Origin: JBFWWW01 sp050245975
Lineage (GTDB): Bacteria; Pseudomonadota; Alphaproteobacteria; Rhizobiales; Hyphomicrobiaceae
Assembly: GCA_050245975.1 (NCBI GenBank)
Contig: JBFWWW010000020.1
Location: forward strand, 1 to 35,471
Length of the DNA: 35,471 nucleotides
Direction of reading: 5' to 3'
Below the pieces are notes generated by a model. That model searched no databases. It had not been told where the DNA came from and worked only from the letters and a program-made list of their open reading frames with translations. Within the stretch, counting starts at the first letter, position 1. Every line of letters begins with the position of its first letter. Positions 23,830 through 32,510 of the stretch are shown piece after piece. The position numbers and the translations under genes are program-made.

Positions 23830-24174
23830 TCAGCGGGCGAAGGGATCGCGCGCGTCGACGGTGGTGTTGACGACGCGGCCGACGGGCTCGCGGATCATGA
23901 GACGGTAAACGTAGCGGCCCTGCTCGCTGCACAGCGTCACGCGCACGAGATCGCCGCCCTTGCGCCGCTGCACCAGCTCGTGGACGTGGGAGACGGTGGC
24001 GAGCGATTCACGCTGCACGACGAGACGGGCATCCGACCAGTCGGGCCAGCAGCGCGTCTCCGCGGCGGCCGGCAGTGCGGCGGGCTGCGGCAGGGTCTGG
24101 GCGCGGGCCGCAGAGGACGCAACCGACACAACAAGAGCGGCCGCGCCGAAAGCGCGAAACGAGGCACGGAACAT
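23830..24174 (-). CDS. Small exported PepSY-like protein upstream of feuP
   Basis: The 114-residue protein has a signal peptide (AFGAAALVVSVASSAARAQ, cleavage after about residue 25). A mature domain follows, with LVRVTLCSEQGRYVYRLMI followed by GRVVNTTVDARDPF. This beta-rich YVYRLMI...VDA pattern resembles PepSY domains, which are often encoded next to PhoP/FeuP-type regulators. The frame is open upstream to 24798, but the signal peptide fixes the start at the ATG at 24174, with AGAGA upstream. Two cysteines (42 and 82) may pair in the periplasm. A periplasmic modulator of FeuQ is an attractive but unproven role. Confidence 0.7.
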   Translation of the reverse strand: MFRASFRAFGAAALVVSVASSAARAQTLPQPAALPAAAETRCWPDWSDARLVVQRESLATVSHVHELVQRRKGGDLVRVTLCSEQGRYVYRLMIREPVGRVVNTTVDARDPFAR

Positions 24175-24244
24175 GGGGGTGGTCTCTCTATCGTGAGGCT
24201 GACGGTAGGGCCGGCCACCTGAACCCACTATGAATACGTCGCCG

Positions 24245-24265
24245 GGAACCCGAGCTGCGGGTTCC
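24245..24265. repeat. Hairpin after the GTA lysis gene (possible weak terminator)
   Basis: GGAACCCG (24245-24252) and CGGGTTCC (24258-24265) form a perfect 8-bp stem with a 5-base loop, in the 142-bp gap between the lysis gene stop (24317) and the PepSY-like gene. No T-run follows on the - strand, so any termination would be inefficient or Rho-dependent. Confidence 0.4.
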
Positions 24266-24316
24266 TCCGTGTGCGACAAATGCCTGAATCGTGTTCCCGG
24301 GCGGCGTCTTATCCCG

Positions 24317-25633
24317 TCAGCTCTTGCGCGCGCGGCCGGCGGGGCGGGCCGCGACCAGCGTGGCGACGCGGCTGTGGCCGTAGATGGCCATGACGGTGCC
24401 GATGACGCCGCCCAGCGCCTGCACGACCTCGACGATCTGCTGGCCGAGAAGCTGCACGAGGTCGGGCGTGACGTTGAGGCCGAGCAGCGGGCCCAGCACC
24501 GGCAGCACGGTGGAAAGCGCGGTGATGGCCGTGCCCCAGATGGACAGGGATGAGCCCCACCAGGGCAGCGCGGGCGTGGTCGTCGGGGTCGGCATGTCGG
24601 TCTCCTGTTCGTTGCGGTTGGAGGTGGGTTGAGGATCGGCAGGGACGAGCGCGAGGGCGGCCGCGAGCGTGCGGTCGACACGCGCGAGCCAGCCGCGGCC
24701 GAAGCGCCAGAAGGTGGAGAGCGCGCGGTAGCGGCGGCGGCGGATGTCGGCGTAGGCGGTGAGCGCGGCCACGGGCGGCCGCGCCGCGGCGGCGGCAAGC
24801 GTCAGCGGGCCGATGTCGCCGTCGATGGCAGCGCCGACCGCCTCCTGCAGCATGCGCGCTGCACCGGCGACGCCGTGATTGACGCCGGCGTCGAAATGCA
24901 TGAGCGCGAGGGCGGGCGGCAGGCGGGCGGCACAGGAGGGACGCCAGTAGCGCTCGAGGTAGATCTGGCACACCACCGACTGCGGGATCTTCTTCAGCTC
25001 CGCCTTGAGGGCGGCGGCGGCGGACGGCGAATTGAGCGGCGCACTGGTGAAGCCGGCGTACGTCGCAAGCGTGATGCCGAAATTGGTGGGACCGCCGGGA
25101 TCGTAGGGATCGTCCGTCCAGCCGCCTTCCATCTCGAGCACGTGCGCCAGGGCGCGCGCGAAATCCGCCTCCTCCCCGGATGCGGGCGCGGCATCCGTCT
25201 CGGGCCAGCGCAGGCCGAGCAGCACCGTGCGCGCGAACGGCGCGACGCCGACGCAACCGGACTGGTTGCCGCCGAGCAGCAGGAGGCTATCGGCCGTCAC
25301 GCCGACGAGGAAGCCGACATGGCCGAGCGCGGGATCGCTCCCGCGCGGCAAGACGGCGACGGCGCCGAGGCGCGGCTCGGTGAGCGCCGTGCCCCAGTCG
25401 AGATAGGAGCGGGCGAGAAGCGATCGCGTGCCGGCAATGCCGGCGCGGTCGAGGCAGGCACCGACGAAGGCCGCGCACCAGGCGACGTCGTCGCTGCCGA
25501 TTTCCGGATGACCGGCGTCGGCGTAGTAGCGCAGCACGGTGGCGCTGCTCTGAGGTCCCGGCACCTCGGCAACGCCGAGATCGGACCACGCCAGCTCGAG
25601 CCAGCGCGGCTGCTGCATGAGAGGTTCGGGCAT
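24317..25633 (-). CDS. Three-part phage-type lysis protein (CHAP/TIGR02594-like + GH108 lysozyme + holin-like tail)
   Basis: The 438-residue protein has three parts. Residues 1-145 look like a TIGR02594/CHAP-type cysteine peptidase or amidase, with WCAAFVGACLDRAG (Cys53), LGHVGF (His105) and a GGNQSG turn. Residues about 155-340 are a GH108 muramidase, with the motif EGGWTDDPYDPGGPTNFGIT (candidate catalytic Glu169) and a PG_binding_3-like end (AIDGDIGPLT). Residues about 345-438 start at an internal in-frame ATG (MPTPTTT), hold a hydrophobic stretch (WGTAITALSTVLPVLGPLLG, then LVQLLGQQIVEVVQALGGVI) and end in a basic tail, like a small holin. That ATG could also give a separate product. The gene starts 16 bp after g15 on the same strand, so it is probably the last gene of the tail operon. 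Confidence 0.75.
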   Translation of the reverse strand: MPEPLMQQPRWLELAWSDLGVAEVPGPQSSATVLRYYADAGHPEIGSDDVAWCAAFVGACLDRAGIAGTRSLLARSYLDWGTALTEPRLGAVAVLPRGSDPALGHVGFLVGVTADSLLLLGGNQSGCVGVAPFARTVLLGLRWPETDAAPASGEEADFARALAHVLEMEGGWTDDPYDPGGPTNFGITLATYAGFTSAPLNSPSAAAALKAELKKIPQSVVCQIYLERYWRPSCAARLPPALALMHFDAGVNHGVAGAARMLQEAVGAAIDGDIGPLTLAAAAARPPVAALTAYADIRRRRYRALSTFWRFGRGWLARVDRTLAAALALVPADPQPTSNRNEQETDMPTPTTTPALPWWGSSLSIWGTAITALSTVLPVLGPLLGLNVTPDLVQLLGQQIVEVVQALGGVIGTVMAIYGHSRVATLVAARPAGRARKS

Positions 25634-25649
25634 GGACTGTCCGTTCGCG

Positions 25650-28600
25650 TCAGACGGTGGCGGAGGCCGCCGCGCCGCGGCCGTAGGTGGCGCCGAGCTG
25701 GTGGATGCGCACGGCGCAGGAGGACGGCGGGGCGCCGAAGTCGGCGGCCTGGTCGGCGGCGGTGTAGGTGACGGCCGGGGTCGTGGAGGCCAGCGTGCGC
25801 ACGACCGTCGCGCCGGACAGGATGTCCACCTCGTAGCGCTCGCTCGCCTCGCCCAGCGGCACCTCGACCGTGTCCCAGCTGTCGCCGTCGATGCGCGTGC
25901 GGCGGACCCAGGCGAGGCTCAGATCGCCGCCCGCATCGCGCACGCCGCGCACGTGCACGGGCGACAGCGGACGCAGGCCGACACCGGCGAAGGCATGGGT
26001 TGCATCGGCGTAGGAGGCATCGCCGATCGCGCGGCGGGCGGGCCCGACCTTCCAGTTGAAGACGGGGCCCACGTCGTCGGCGCCCATGTCGATGCGCGCG
26101 ACCGCGGCGTCGATGAGGACGACACGCGCACCGGGCGCGAGCGGCGCGCGCATCGCGCCTTCGGTGCCGGCCTGCGCGCGCAGGAGGTGTGACAGCTCGT
26201 AGGTGGCGGGCGCGACCAGCTCGGCGGACTGGAACTGGAAAACCTCCCAGTCGCCCTCGGGCGTCAGCACGGCGGCGACATTGGCGCCGGCGAGCAGGGC
26301 GAGCGCTGTGGCGGCGGCGAGCGCGCCGCTGTCCATCTCGACGCGGAGCCGCGTCGCATGATCGAAGCGGCCGGGCGGGCCCGACGACAGGGGGTCGAGC
26401 GTGACGCCCGTCGTCGCGGACGCGGCGATGAGCGCCTTCAGCACGTACCCCGACGTCTCCGGCGAGCGGTAGACGGCGACGCTGCCGGGCCACGGCGTCT
26501 GCGCCGCCGCGACATAGCCCGCGTGCGCCGGCTCATCGCCGCGCAGCAGAGGCAGATCGAGGAACAGCGGCAGCGGCTGGCCGACGTTGACGGGCACCGT
26601 CGCGGCGCGGCGGCCGATGGGACCGCCGCCGGCGGCGTAGACGTCGGGATCGACGGCGCGCGCCTCGATGTCGCGCACGCCGTGGTCGCCGATCGCCGTC
26701 AGGCGCAGCAGACGCGAGCGCCCGGCCCAGTCGAGACCGACGGTGTCGCCGGGCTCCAGCGCCAGACGGCTGGGCGGCAGGGCGAACGTGGCGCGCTCGC
26801 GCGCGGCCCAGGCCTCGAACAGCCAGCACTCGGCGACGTCGGCCATCTGGTCGGCGTCCGCGACGAGCGGCAGCTCGGCCAGCGCGACGCGGCCGCTGGC
26901 GCCCGCAAGCCGGCGCGCCTCGGCGACGGCCTGGCCGTAGTCGGCGGTTGCCTGGATGTAGCTGACCTTGGCGGCGGCCGGCAGGTCCGTCTCCTGCCCG
27001 CGCACGAGCGAGACGAGCGCATCGGCGGGCTTCGCCTCGACAAGGTCCGCCGCGTCGAGAATGGCGACCTCGGGCTCGGCGCCGCGATGATCGAAGACGA
27101 TGCGGCCGTCGCTCTCGCGCGCGTCGAAGAAGTAGGCCAGCTCCAGCGGCTGCAAGGCGTCGCGCGCCGACATGACGCGATCGATGACCAGGCCGCCGAC
27201 CGTGCCGGCAAGCGCGCCCGCATCGTGGTCGGCAAAGCCGTAGTCGTCGAGCAGGCGGGAGACGGCGCGGTCGAGCGGCGCGCCGGAGAGCCGGCCCGTG
27301 ATCCAGTGGCCGAGACGCCAGTTGTCGCCGTCGCCCCAGGTGTCGAGGTCGTTGGGAAAGGCGGGATAGGGCCGCGCGTCCCAGGCGTAGACGTGGACAT
27401 GCGCGAGATCGAGCATGCGCGCGCCGGTGAGCGCGGAGACGGGATTGGCGCCGGCGACGTAGCCGGGGCTCGCCGGATCGAAGGCCTCGTGGATCGCCTG
27501 CAAGTAGCGGCGCTGCATAAGGTCGTCGCGCGTGCCCCTGGAGAAATGCGGCAGCGCCGACTCCGAGCTCTTGGGATCGACGAACACGTTGGGCTGGTTG
27601 GCGCCCTTGTCGACGGCGCCGCAGCCCACCTCCATGATCCAGAAGGGCTTGGATTGCGGCACCCACGCGGTGGGCGTGGCGCTCTCGATGCCGCCGGGGC
27701 GGTCGTAGTGCGCGCTGCCCCACCAGGAGCGGATGTCCTTGTAGCGGAAGGTCCACGGCTTGCCGGCGCCGTCGGTGATGGGCGAGCGCACCTGCGCAGC
27801 GCGGTCGGCGTCGGAGGCGTAGTACCAGTCGAAGCCTTCGCCGCCGAAGATGTTGGCTTTCAGGTAGGCGAGGTCGCAAGCGGAGCGCACGCCGGCCATC
27901 CAGTCGGCATGGTCGCGGCCGTCGCGCCAGTCGGCGAGCGGCCAGTAGAGATCGATGCCGACGGCGTCGATGTCGCCGGACGCCCACAGCGGGTCGAGAT
28001 GGAAATGGACGTCGCCGGAGCCGTCCGGCGGCTGGTGGCCGAAGTATTCCGACCAGTCGGCGGCATAGGTGATCTTCGTGCCGGGGCCGAGCACGGACCG
28101 CACGTCGGCGGCAAGGCTCGCGAGCGCGGCGACGAAGGGATAGGAGGCCGCGCCGTCGCGCACCTGCGTCAGCCCGCGCAGCTCGGAGCCGAGCACGAAG
28201 GCGTCGACGCCGCCGGCGATGACGCACAGGTGCGCATAGTGCAGCAGCATGCGCCTGAGCGACCACTCGGCGGGGCCGGAATAGACGACGCTCTCGCCGA
28301 CGATGGCGAAGTCGGACGGCACAGCCGTGCCGACGACGGCGGCGATCTGCGTCGCGGCGGCGGGCGACCGGTCGGGCGAGCCCGCGACGCCGGGGGCCGG
28401 ATCGCAGGTGATGCGGCCGCGCCAGGGATAGAGCGGTTGGCTCGCGGCACCGGTATAGGGATCGGCAAGCGCGTTGCCCGCGCCGATGTCCATGAGGACG
28501 AAGGGCGTGAAGACGGGATCGAGACCGCGCGCGTTGAGATCGCGGATGGCGGCGATGACGGAGGCGTCCGACGGCGTGCCGCCGTAGGCCGCGCGCCCGT

Positions 28601-29603
28601 CCTTGAGGCTGACGAGATGCGCGTCCCCCCGCGCGAGGCCGGCGACGGACCAGGCCTGCGGCTGCGTGACCTTGTCGGCGCTGTCGACGCCGGGGCGGAA
28701 CGTGCAGTGCGCGGCGCGCAGGTCGGTGCCGAACCAGGAGACGAAGAGCGAGACCGAGCGCGCGTTGGGCAGCGTCGCCTGCAGCTGGTCGAGGGCGACG
28801 CCCCAGTCGGCGGTGCCGCGGCGCGTGTGGACGTTCTCGGACGCCGAGCTGGCGCGCCCGACCCGGCGCGTGACCGGATCGGGGGCATAGACGAACTCGC
28901 CCGCGCCCGGGATGAGGCAGACGCCGCGCACCTGGGATTCGAACGGATCGACGGCACGGACGATCTCGAAGGAGAGCTGCGGCAGGCGGTTGCCGAAGGG
29001 CGCAAGCGGCAGGCGCTCGAAGACGATGTAGGCAAGGCCGCGATAGGCGGGCGCGGCGCCCGCGCCGACGGCGGCCTCGATGAGGCTGTCGGGAAGCTGG
29101 CTGTCGCTGCCGGTGTAGAGGCGCCAGGTGACGTCGGAAAGATCGAGCTCGGCGCCGTCGGCCCATACGCGCCCCAGGCCGGTGATCTCGCCTTCCGCGA
29201 TGCCGACGGCGAAGTTGCCGTAATAGACATAGTCGGTGCGCGTGCCGCCCGAACGCGACGCGCCGCCCTTGGCGCTGCCGCCCGACGACGCGGTGACCGC
29301 CTCCTCCTCGAACGGCGTCGCCCAGATGACCTGGCCGCCGAGACGCGCGCGGCCATAGAGGCGCGGGATGGGCGCGCCCTCCGTCGAGGCGGTGACGTGC
29401 AGGTCGGAGAGGCGCGGACCGGAGACGGCCCTGGCGCGGCCGGCGGGCGCGAACAGCGCCTGATCGACGAGCGAGCCGGCGAGCGCGCCCACCTGCGAGC
29501 CGATGGCGGCGCCCGAGAGCGCAAGTCCGGCGATGGAGACGCCGGCCGGCAGCAGCGCGCCGCCGACGGCGGCTCCGGCGGCGGCAAGAGCGAGCGTGGC
29601 CAT
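25650..29603 (-). CDS. GTA g15-type baseplate/tail fibre 'megatron' protein
   Basis: The 1317-residue protein is close to the size of RcGTA gp15 (about 1300). The N-terminus has an Ala/Gly-rich hydrophobic segment (residues 1-55). The central part (about 430-730) is the GTA TIM-barrel-like domain, seen in GDIDAVGIDLYWPLADWRDG and WIMEVGCGAVDKGANQPN. A Phage-tail_3-like domain follows (about 790-950). Beta-rich C-terminal repeats complete it (VRGVRDAGGDLSLAWVRRTR). In the particle it forms the tail tip that contacts the recipient and may process its envelope. The frame is open upstream to 29930, but the ATG at 29603 overlaps the g14 stop (TGATG) and begins the conserved MATLALAAAGAAVG. Confidence 0.93.
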   Translation of the reverse strand: MATLALAAAGAAVGGALLPAGVSIAGLALSGAAIGSQVGALAGSLVDQALFAPAGRARAVSGPRLSDLHVTASTEGAPIPRLYGRARLGGQVIWATPFEEEAVTASSGGSAKGGASRSGGTRTDYVYYGNFAVGIAEGEITGLGRVWADGAELDLSDVTWRLYTGSDSQLPDSLIEAAVGAGAAPAYRGLAYIVFERLPLAPFGNRLPQLSFEIVRAVDPFESQVRGVCLIPGAGEFVYAPDPVTRRVGRASSASENVHTRRGTADWGVALDQLQATLPNARSVSLFVSWFGTDLRAAHCTFRPGVDSADKVTQPQAWSVAGLARGDAHLVSLKDGRAAYGGTPSDASVIAAIRDLNARGLDPVFTPFVLMDIGAGNALADPYTGAASQPLYPWRGRITCDPAPGVAGSPDRSPAAATQIAAVVGTAVPSDFAIVGESVVYSGPAEWSLRRMLLHYAHLCVIAGGVDAFVLGSELRGLTQVRDGAASYPFVAALASLAADVRSVLGPGTKITYAADWSEYFGHQPPDGSGDVHFHLDPLWASGDIDAVGIDLYWPLADWRDGRDHADWMAGVRSACDLAYLKANIFGGEGFDWYYASDADRAAQVRSPITDGAGKPWTFRYKDIRSWWGSAHYDRPGGIESATPTAWVPQSKPFWIMEVGCGAVDKGANQPNVFVDPKSSESALPHFSRGTRDDLMQRRYLQAIHEAFDPASPGYVAGANPVSALTGARMLDLAHVHVYAWDARPYPAFPNDLDTWGDGDNWRLGHWITGRLSGAPLDRAVSRLLDDYGFADHDAGALAGTVGGLVIDRVMSARDALQPLELAYFFDARESDGRIVFDHRGAEPEVAILDAADLVEAKPADALVSLVRGQETDLPAAAKVSYIQATADYGQAVAEARRLAGASGRVALAELPLVADADQMADVAECWLFEAWAARERATFALPPSRLALEPGDTVGLDWAGRSRLLRLTAIGDHGVRDIEARAVDPDVYAAGGGPIGRRAATVPVNVGQPLPLFLDLPLLRGDEPAHAGYVAAAQTPWPGSVAVYRSPETSGYVLKALIAASATTGVTLDPLSSGPPGRFDHATRLRVEMDSGALAAATALALLAGANVAAVLTPEGDWEVFQFQSAELVAPATYELSHLLRAQAGTEGAMRAPLAPGARVVLIDAAVARIDMGADDVGPVFNWKVGPARRAIGDASYADATHAFAGVGLRPLSPVHVRGVRDAGGDLSLAWVRRTRIDGDSWDTVEVPLGEASERYEVDILSGATVVRTLASTTPAVTYTAADQAADFGAPPSSCAVRIHQLGATYGRGAAASATV

Positions 29604-30166
29604 CAGGTGTCCAGTCCGGGCAGCGCGGGGAAGGCGAAGGCGGCGGCGATGCGCCGGCGCCACCAGGCGACGACGTGCACCTCGACGACGCGGCGGCCCT
29701 CCACCGCGTGGATCATCGTCACGGGCGTGGCGAGGATGGCGGCGTGCTTGGCGACGCAATCGCGCCGCCAGCGGAAGAGCAGGAGATCGCCGGGACGCGC
29801 GTCGGCGGGCGCGATCTCGGTGAAGTGGGCGCGCGCCCCCTCGAGCAGGCTCTCGCAGCCCGACGCGTCGCCCCAGTCGCGCGCGTAGCCGGGTATGGCG
29901 GCGGGCTCGGCGCCGTAAAGCTCGCGCCACACGCCGCGCACCAGACCCAGGCAGTCGGTGCCGACGCCGCGCAGGCTCGCCTGGTGGCGGTAGGGCGTGC
30001 CGATCCAGGCGCGCGCGAGCGCGACGATCTCGGAGCGCGCGGTCTGCGCGATCTCGGAGCGCGCGGTCTGCGCGACCTCGGAGCGCGCGGTCTGCGCGAC
30101 CTCGGAGCGCGCGATCGCCGCGACACGCGCACGCGGCGGCATACCGGGTACAGGCACGGGGATCAT
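29603..30166 (-). CDS. GTA g14-type NlpC/P60 cell-wall peptidase
   Basis: The 187-residue protein has the NlpC/P60 fold signature WIGTPYRHQASLRGVGTDCL, with catalytic Cys72, a His in VAKHAAIL (His141) and a likely third polar residue, His153. In RcGTA this baseplate peptidase loosens recipient peptidoglycan during DNA entry. The ATG at 30166 overlaps the g13 stop (ATGA), which fixes the start. Residues 19-50 are an 8-residue tandem repeat (ARSEVAQT/ARSEIAQT) encoded by a 24-bp DNA repeat. It lies just before the catalytic domain and looks like an expansion of a single family element. Confidence 0.92.
   Translation of the reverse strand: MIPVPVPGMPPRARVAAIARSEVAQTARSEVAQTARSEIAQTARSEIVALARAWIGTPYRHQASLRGVGTDCLGLVRGVWRELYGAEPAAIPGYARDWGDASGCESLLEGARAHFTEIAPADARPGDLLLFRWRRDCVAKHAAILATPVTMIHAVEGRRVVEVHVVAWWRRRIAAAFAFPALPGLDT
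30027..30122. repeat. In-frame 24-bp tandem repeat in the g14 peptidase gene
   Basis: Four 24-bp units lie at 30027-30050, 30051-30074, 30075-30098 and 30099-30122. The first three differ only at one base (ATCTCGG against ACCTCGG); the fourth is diverged in its second half. Each encodes eight residues of the ARSEVAQT type, so the reading frame is kept. Confidence 0.9.
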
Positions 30167-31047
30167 CCGAGCGTGGTGTCCGTCGCCTCGCCGGGCCGCG
30201 CGACGGCGGTGACGAAATCGTTGCCGGGCATGTGCGGGAAGCCGCGGAAATTGACGACGTTGGCGAAGCGCGCGGCGCAGGTCGCCACCTGCTTGTCGCA
30301 GCCGGCGGTGACGAGGAAGGTGTCGCCGGGCGCGATGGCGCGCGCCAGCGGCTGCCACAGCTCGATGGTCACGGCGGCCGCACTTTTCGCGTGGCGCTTC
30401 ACCTCCATGCGGCGGCCGGCGTTGGCGCCCGTCGAGAACGCCGCGAGGCCGCGCGTGAACCAGCCGCTGTCGAAGCCGTCGAGGCCGGAAGCCGTGAAGC
30501 TGCGCGCGCTGGCCGCGGCAAGCACGACACCCTCGCCGCGGAAGGCGGGGTCGGTGAGATCGACGCCGCAGCGCGCATCGCCCAGGTCCGCGTCGCAGGA
30601 ATACTGATAGAGGCGGCCGCGCGGCTGCTGCAGGTAGTGGGCGAGCCCGCGCACTTCCGCCGTGAAGGCGGCGCCGTCGCGGCGCACCTCGCCGAGGCTG
30701 CCGGATCGCATCAGGACGCGCTGGCCGGTGTCGGCCCAGTTGACGCGCCAGATCTCGACGCGCGCGTCGTCGAAGAGGCCGGCGGCGAGGTCGTCCTCGT
30801 TGAGGCGGTCGGACCGGAGCGCGCCGGAGACGTCGAGGTTCGGCACGGCGAGGCCCACCTCGTCGCGGATCTCGGTGGCGGTGAAGCCGGCGGCGGCCTC
30901 GAAGGTGGTGCCGTCGAAGGCGAGGTCGCGGTCATGGTCTGTGAAGCCGAGGCGCACGCCGTCGCCGCGCGTCAGGCGCCAGCACCACGCGAGCGTGGTG
31001 GCGCCCGTGTCGAGGTGGTCCTGCAGACCGGGGGGCAGGGTTTTCAC
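30163..31047 (-). CDS. GTA g13-type tail hub protein (DUF2163)
   Basis: The 294-residue protein shows the DUF2163/BR0599-type pattern: LAWCWRLTRGDGVRLGFTDH, RVEIWRVNWADTGQRVLM and, at the end, FANVVNFRGFPHMPGNDFV. Such proteins are often annotated as FAD/FMN dehydrogenases without reason. In RcGTA the equivalent is the baseplate hub. Four cysteines (in YSCDADLGDARCGVDL and TAGCDKQVATCAARF) are the conserved set thought to hold a metal or Fe-S centre. The gene overlaps g12 and g14 by 4 bp each (ATGA). Confidence 0.93.
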   Translation of the reverse strand: MKTLPPGLQDHLDTGATTLAWCWRLTRGDGVRLGFTDHDRDLAFDGTTFEAAAGFTATEIRDEVGLAVPNLDVSGALRSDRLNEDDLAAGLFDDARVEIWRVNWADTGQRVLMRSGSLGEVRRDGAAFTAEVRGLAHYLQQPRGRLYQYSCDADLGDARCGVDLTDPAFRGEGVVLAAASARSFTASGLDGFDSGWFTRGLAAFSTGANAGRRMEVKRHAKSAAAVTIELWQPLARAIAPGDTFLVTAGCDKQVATCAARFANVVNFRGFPHMPGNDFVTAVARPGEATDTTLG

Positions 31048-31682
31048 AGCCTGATCTCGACGATGGGGATGGCGGGGATGGCGCCGTGGCGGAAGCCGGC
31101 GACGGAAATCTCGAGCTTGTCGGTGTCGAAGCGCACCGGCACGTCGAAGGCGAAGCCGGCGGTGACGGCACTCCCCTCGCCCGGCACGCGGCCCACCGCG
31201 AAGGTGACGAGGCCGGTGGCGACATCGACGGTGAAGTCCGTGCCGTCGGCCTGTGCAGCACCGGCGACGGCGACAAGGACGCTGCCCGCGACGGGCTTGG
31301 CGATGGTGCGCGTCCAGGGCGCGAAGGCCGAGCCGTAGGTCTTGACGAGCTGGAAGACGGCGCGCGTGCCGTCGCCCGTGCCGATGAGCTGGTCGGTCGC
31401 GGCGGGCTCGGCCTCGGGCGCGCAGGACTTCCAGTCGGACGGATCGCGCCAGCGGAAGCCGTGCAGCCGGCCGCGCCGCTCCTCGAAGAAGGCGATGACG
31501 GCGTGCAGGTCGTCGAGCGACTTCAGGCCGTAGCCTGCGTTGTAGCTGCGGCGCGAGTCCGCCCAGCGCGCGTTGCGCTCCTCGAAGCCCGAGCCCAGCA
31601 CGACGACATCGGTGCGCCGCTCGGGCCCGCCGTGCGCGCCGCGCGAGATGGCGGTGGGGAAGCGGACGTCGTGGAAGGCCAT
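31044..31682 (-). CDS. GTA g12-type distal tail protein (DUF2460)
   Basis: At 212 residues it has the normal size of the DUF2460/TIGR02217 family. Conserved stretches are FHDVRFPTAISRGAHGGPER at the N-terminus, ARWADSRRSYNAGYGLKSLD and FFEERRGRLHGFRWRDPSDW. In RcGTA this protein forms the distal ring joining the tail tube to the baseplate. Its stop overlaps the start of g13. The 54 bp between it and g11 contain no gene. Confidence 0.94.
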   Translation of the reverse strand: MAFHDVRFPTAISRGAHGGPERRTDVVVLGSGFEERNARWADSRRSYNAGYGLKSLDDLHAVIAFFEERRGRLHGFRWRDPSDWKSCAPEAEPAATDQLIGTGDGTRAVFQLVKTYGSAFAPWTRTIAKPVAGSVLVAVAGAAQADGTDFTVDVATGLVTFAVGRVPGEGSAVTAGFAFDVPVRFDTDKLEISVAGFRHGAIPAIPIVEIRL

Positions 31683-31736
31683 CGCGGATACCGGGAAAGC
31701 GGAGCGGGCGGTCGGGGCGAAGCGAAGCTCGGCGGG

Positions 31737-32330
31737 TCAGGAATTGCGCTGGCCCTGCGCGACGGCGCGCGCGAGCATGGCGGCGATCTGCGTCTCGGAG
31801 CGGCGGAAACCCTCGACGTCCGGCGTGGCGATGTTGACCGTCACCTGCAGCGGCGCGGCGGCGTTCGAAGCGGCGACGCCGAGGCGGCCGTCGGGTCCGC
31901 GCGCCAGCGGCAGGATGGCTTCCGGCCCGCGCTCGCCGGCGATGCCGGCGCGGCCGCCCGCCAGCGGGAAGCCGATGGGGCTGGCGATGACGCCGCCGTC
32001 GGCGAAGGGCAGCGGCAGGCCCTGGCGGATGACGCCGCCCCTGGCGAAGGCCGCGCCGCCGCCGACGAGGCCGGCGAGCGCGCCGCCGATGGCCTGGTCG
32101 AGCGGCTTGAAGGCGGCGTTGAGCACCATGCGCGACAGGCTGAGCGCGAGCGAGCCCAGCACGTCGCCGAGACTCTTGCCCTTGATGGCGATGGCATCGA
32201 AGGCGGAGGCGAGCGTGGTGCCGAGGCGGATGCCGAGCCGCGAGCAGTCGGCGAGCTGCTGCTGCAGCTGGGTGGTGTCGGCATTGACGGCGACGGTGAG
32301 CGTGGCGGCGGGATCGGCGGGCTCGGGCAT
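31737..32330 (-). CDS. GTA g11-type short tail tape-measure protein
   Basis: The 197-residue protein has helical, Ala/Leu-rich character (LGTTLASAFDAIAIKGKSLG, MVLNAAFKPLDQAIGGALAG). It then has the FARGGVIRQG...FADGGVIASP repeats and AGERGPEAILPLARGPDGRL signature of tape-measure C-termini. Its small size, about 200 residues, is normal for GTAs with very short tails and does not indicate truncation. It starts 6 bp after the g10.1 stop. Confidence 0.9.
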   Translation of the reverse strand: MPEPADPAATLTVAVNADTTQLQQQLADCSRLGIRLGTTLASAFDAIAIKGKSLGDVLGSLALSLSRMVLNAAFKPLDQAIGGALAGLVGGGAAFARGGVIRQGLPLPFADGGVIASPIGFPLAGGRAGIAGERGPEAILPLARGPDGRLGVAASNAAAPLQVTVNIATPDVEGFRRSETQIAAMLARAVAQGQRNS

Positions 32331-32336
32331 GGCGGT

Positions 32337-32510
32337 CTAGTCCTCGCGGTCGGGGAAGCGGGCCATGAGACGGTCGAGGCCGCGGCGGTCGAGATGCGGG
32401 CCGGTGAGCGGGCCGGTGAAGGCGCGCAGCGCGGCGGCAAGCTCGCGCGGCGTCAGCGACCAGAACACGGCGGGCGACAGGCGCAGCAGGCCGAAGCCCG
32501 CCGCCATCAT
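32337..32510 (-). CDS. GTA g10.1-type small tail assembly protein (TIGR02216)
   Basis: This 57-residue protein has the family core FGLLRLSPAVFWSLTPRELA followed by LDRLMARFPD. It starts at the ATG at 32510, which overlaps the g10 stop in an ATGA. The longer upstream frame encodes only the shadow of g10. These small proteins lie between the tail tube and tape-measure genes and probably act as tail assembly chaperones together with g10, in the manner of the G/GT pair of lambda. Confidence 0.88.
   Translation of the reverse strand: MMAAGFGLLRLSPAVFWSLTPRELAAALRAFTGPLTGPHLDRRGLDRLMARFPDRED

Noticed and set aside
30027..30122. Possible CRISPR-like array
   Set aside because: The units abut without spacers and encode a repeated peptide in frame, so this is a coding tandem repeat.
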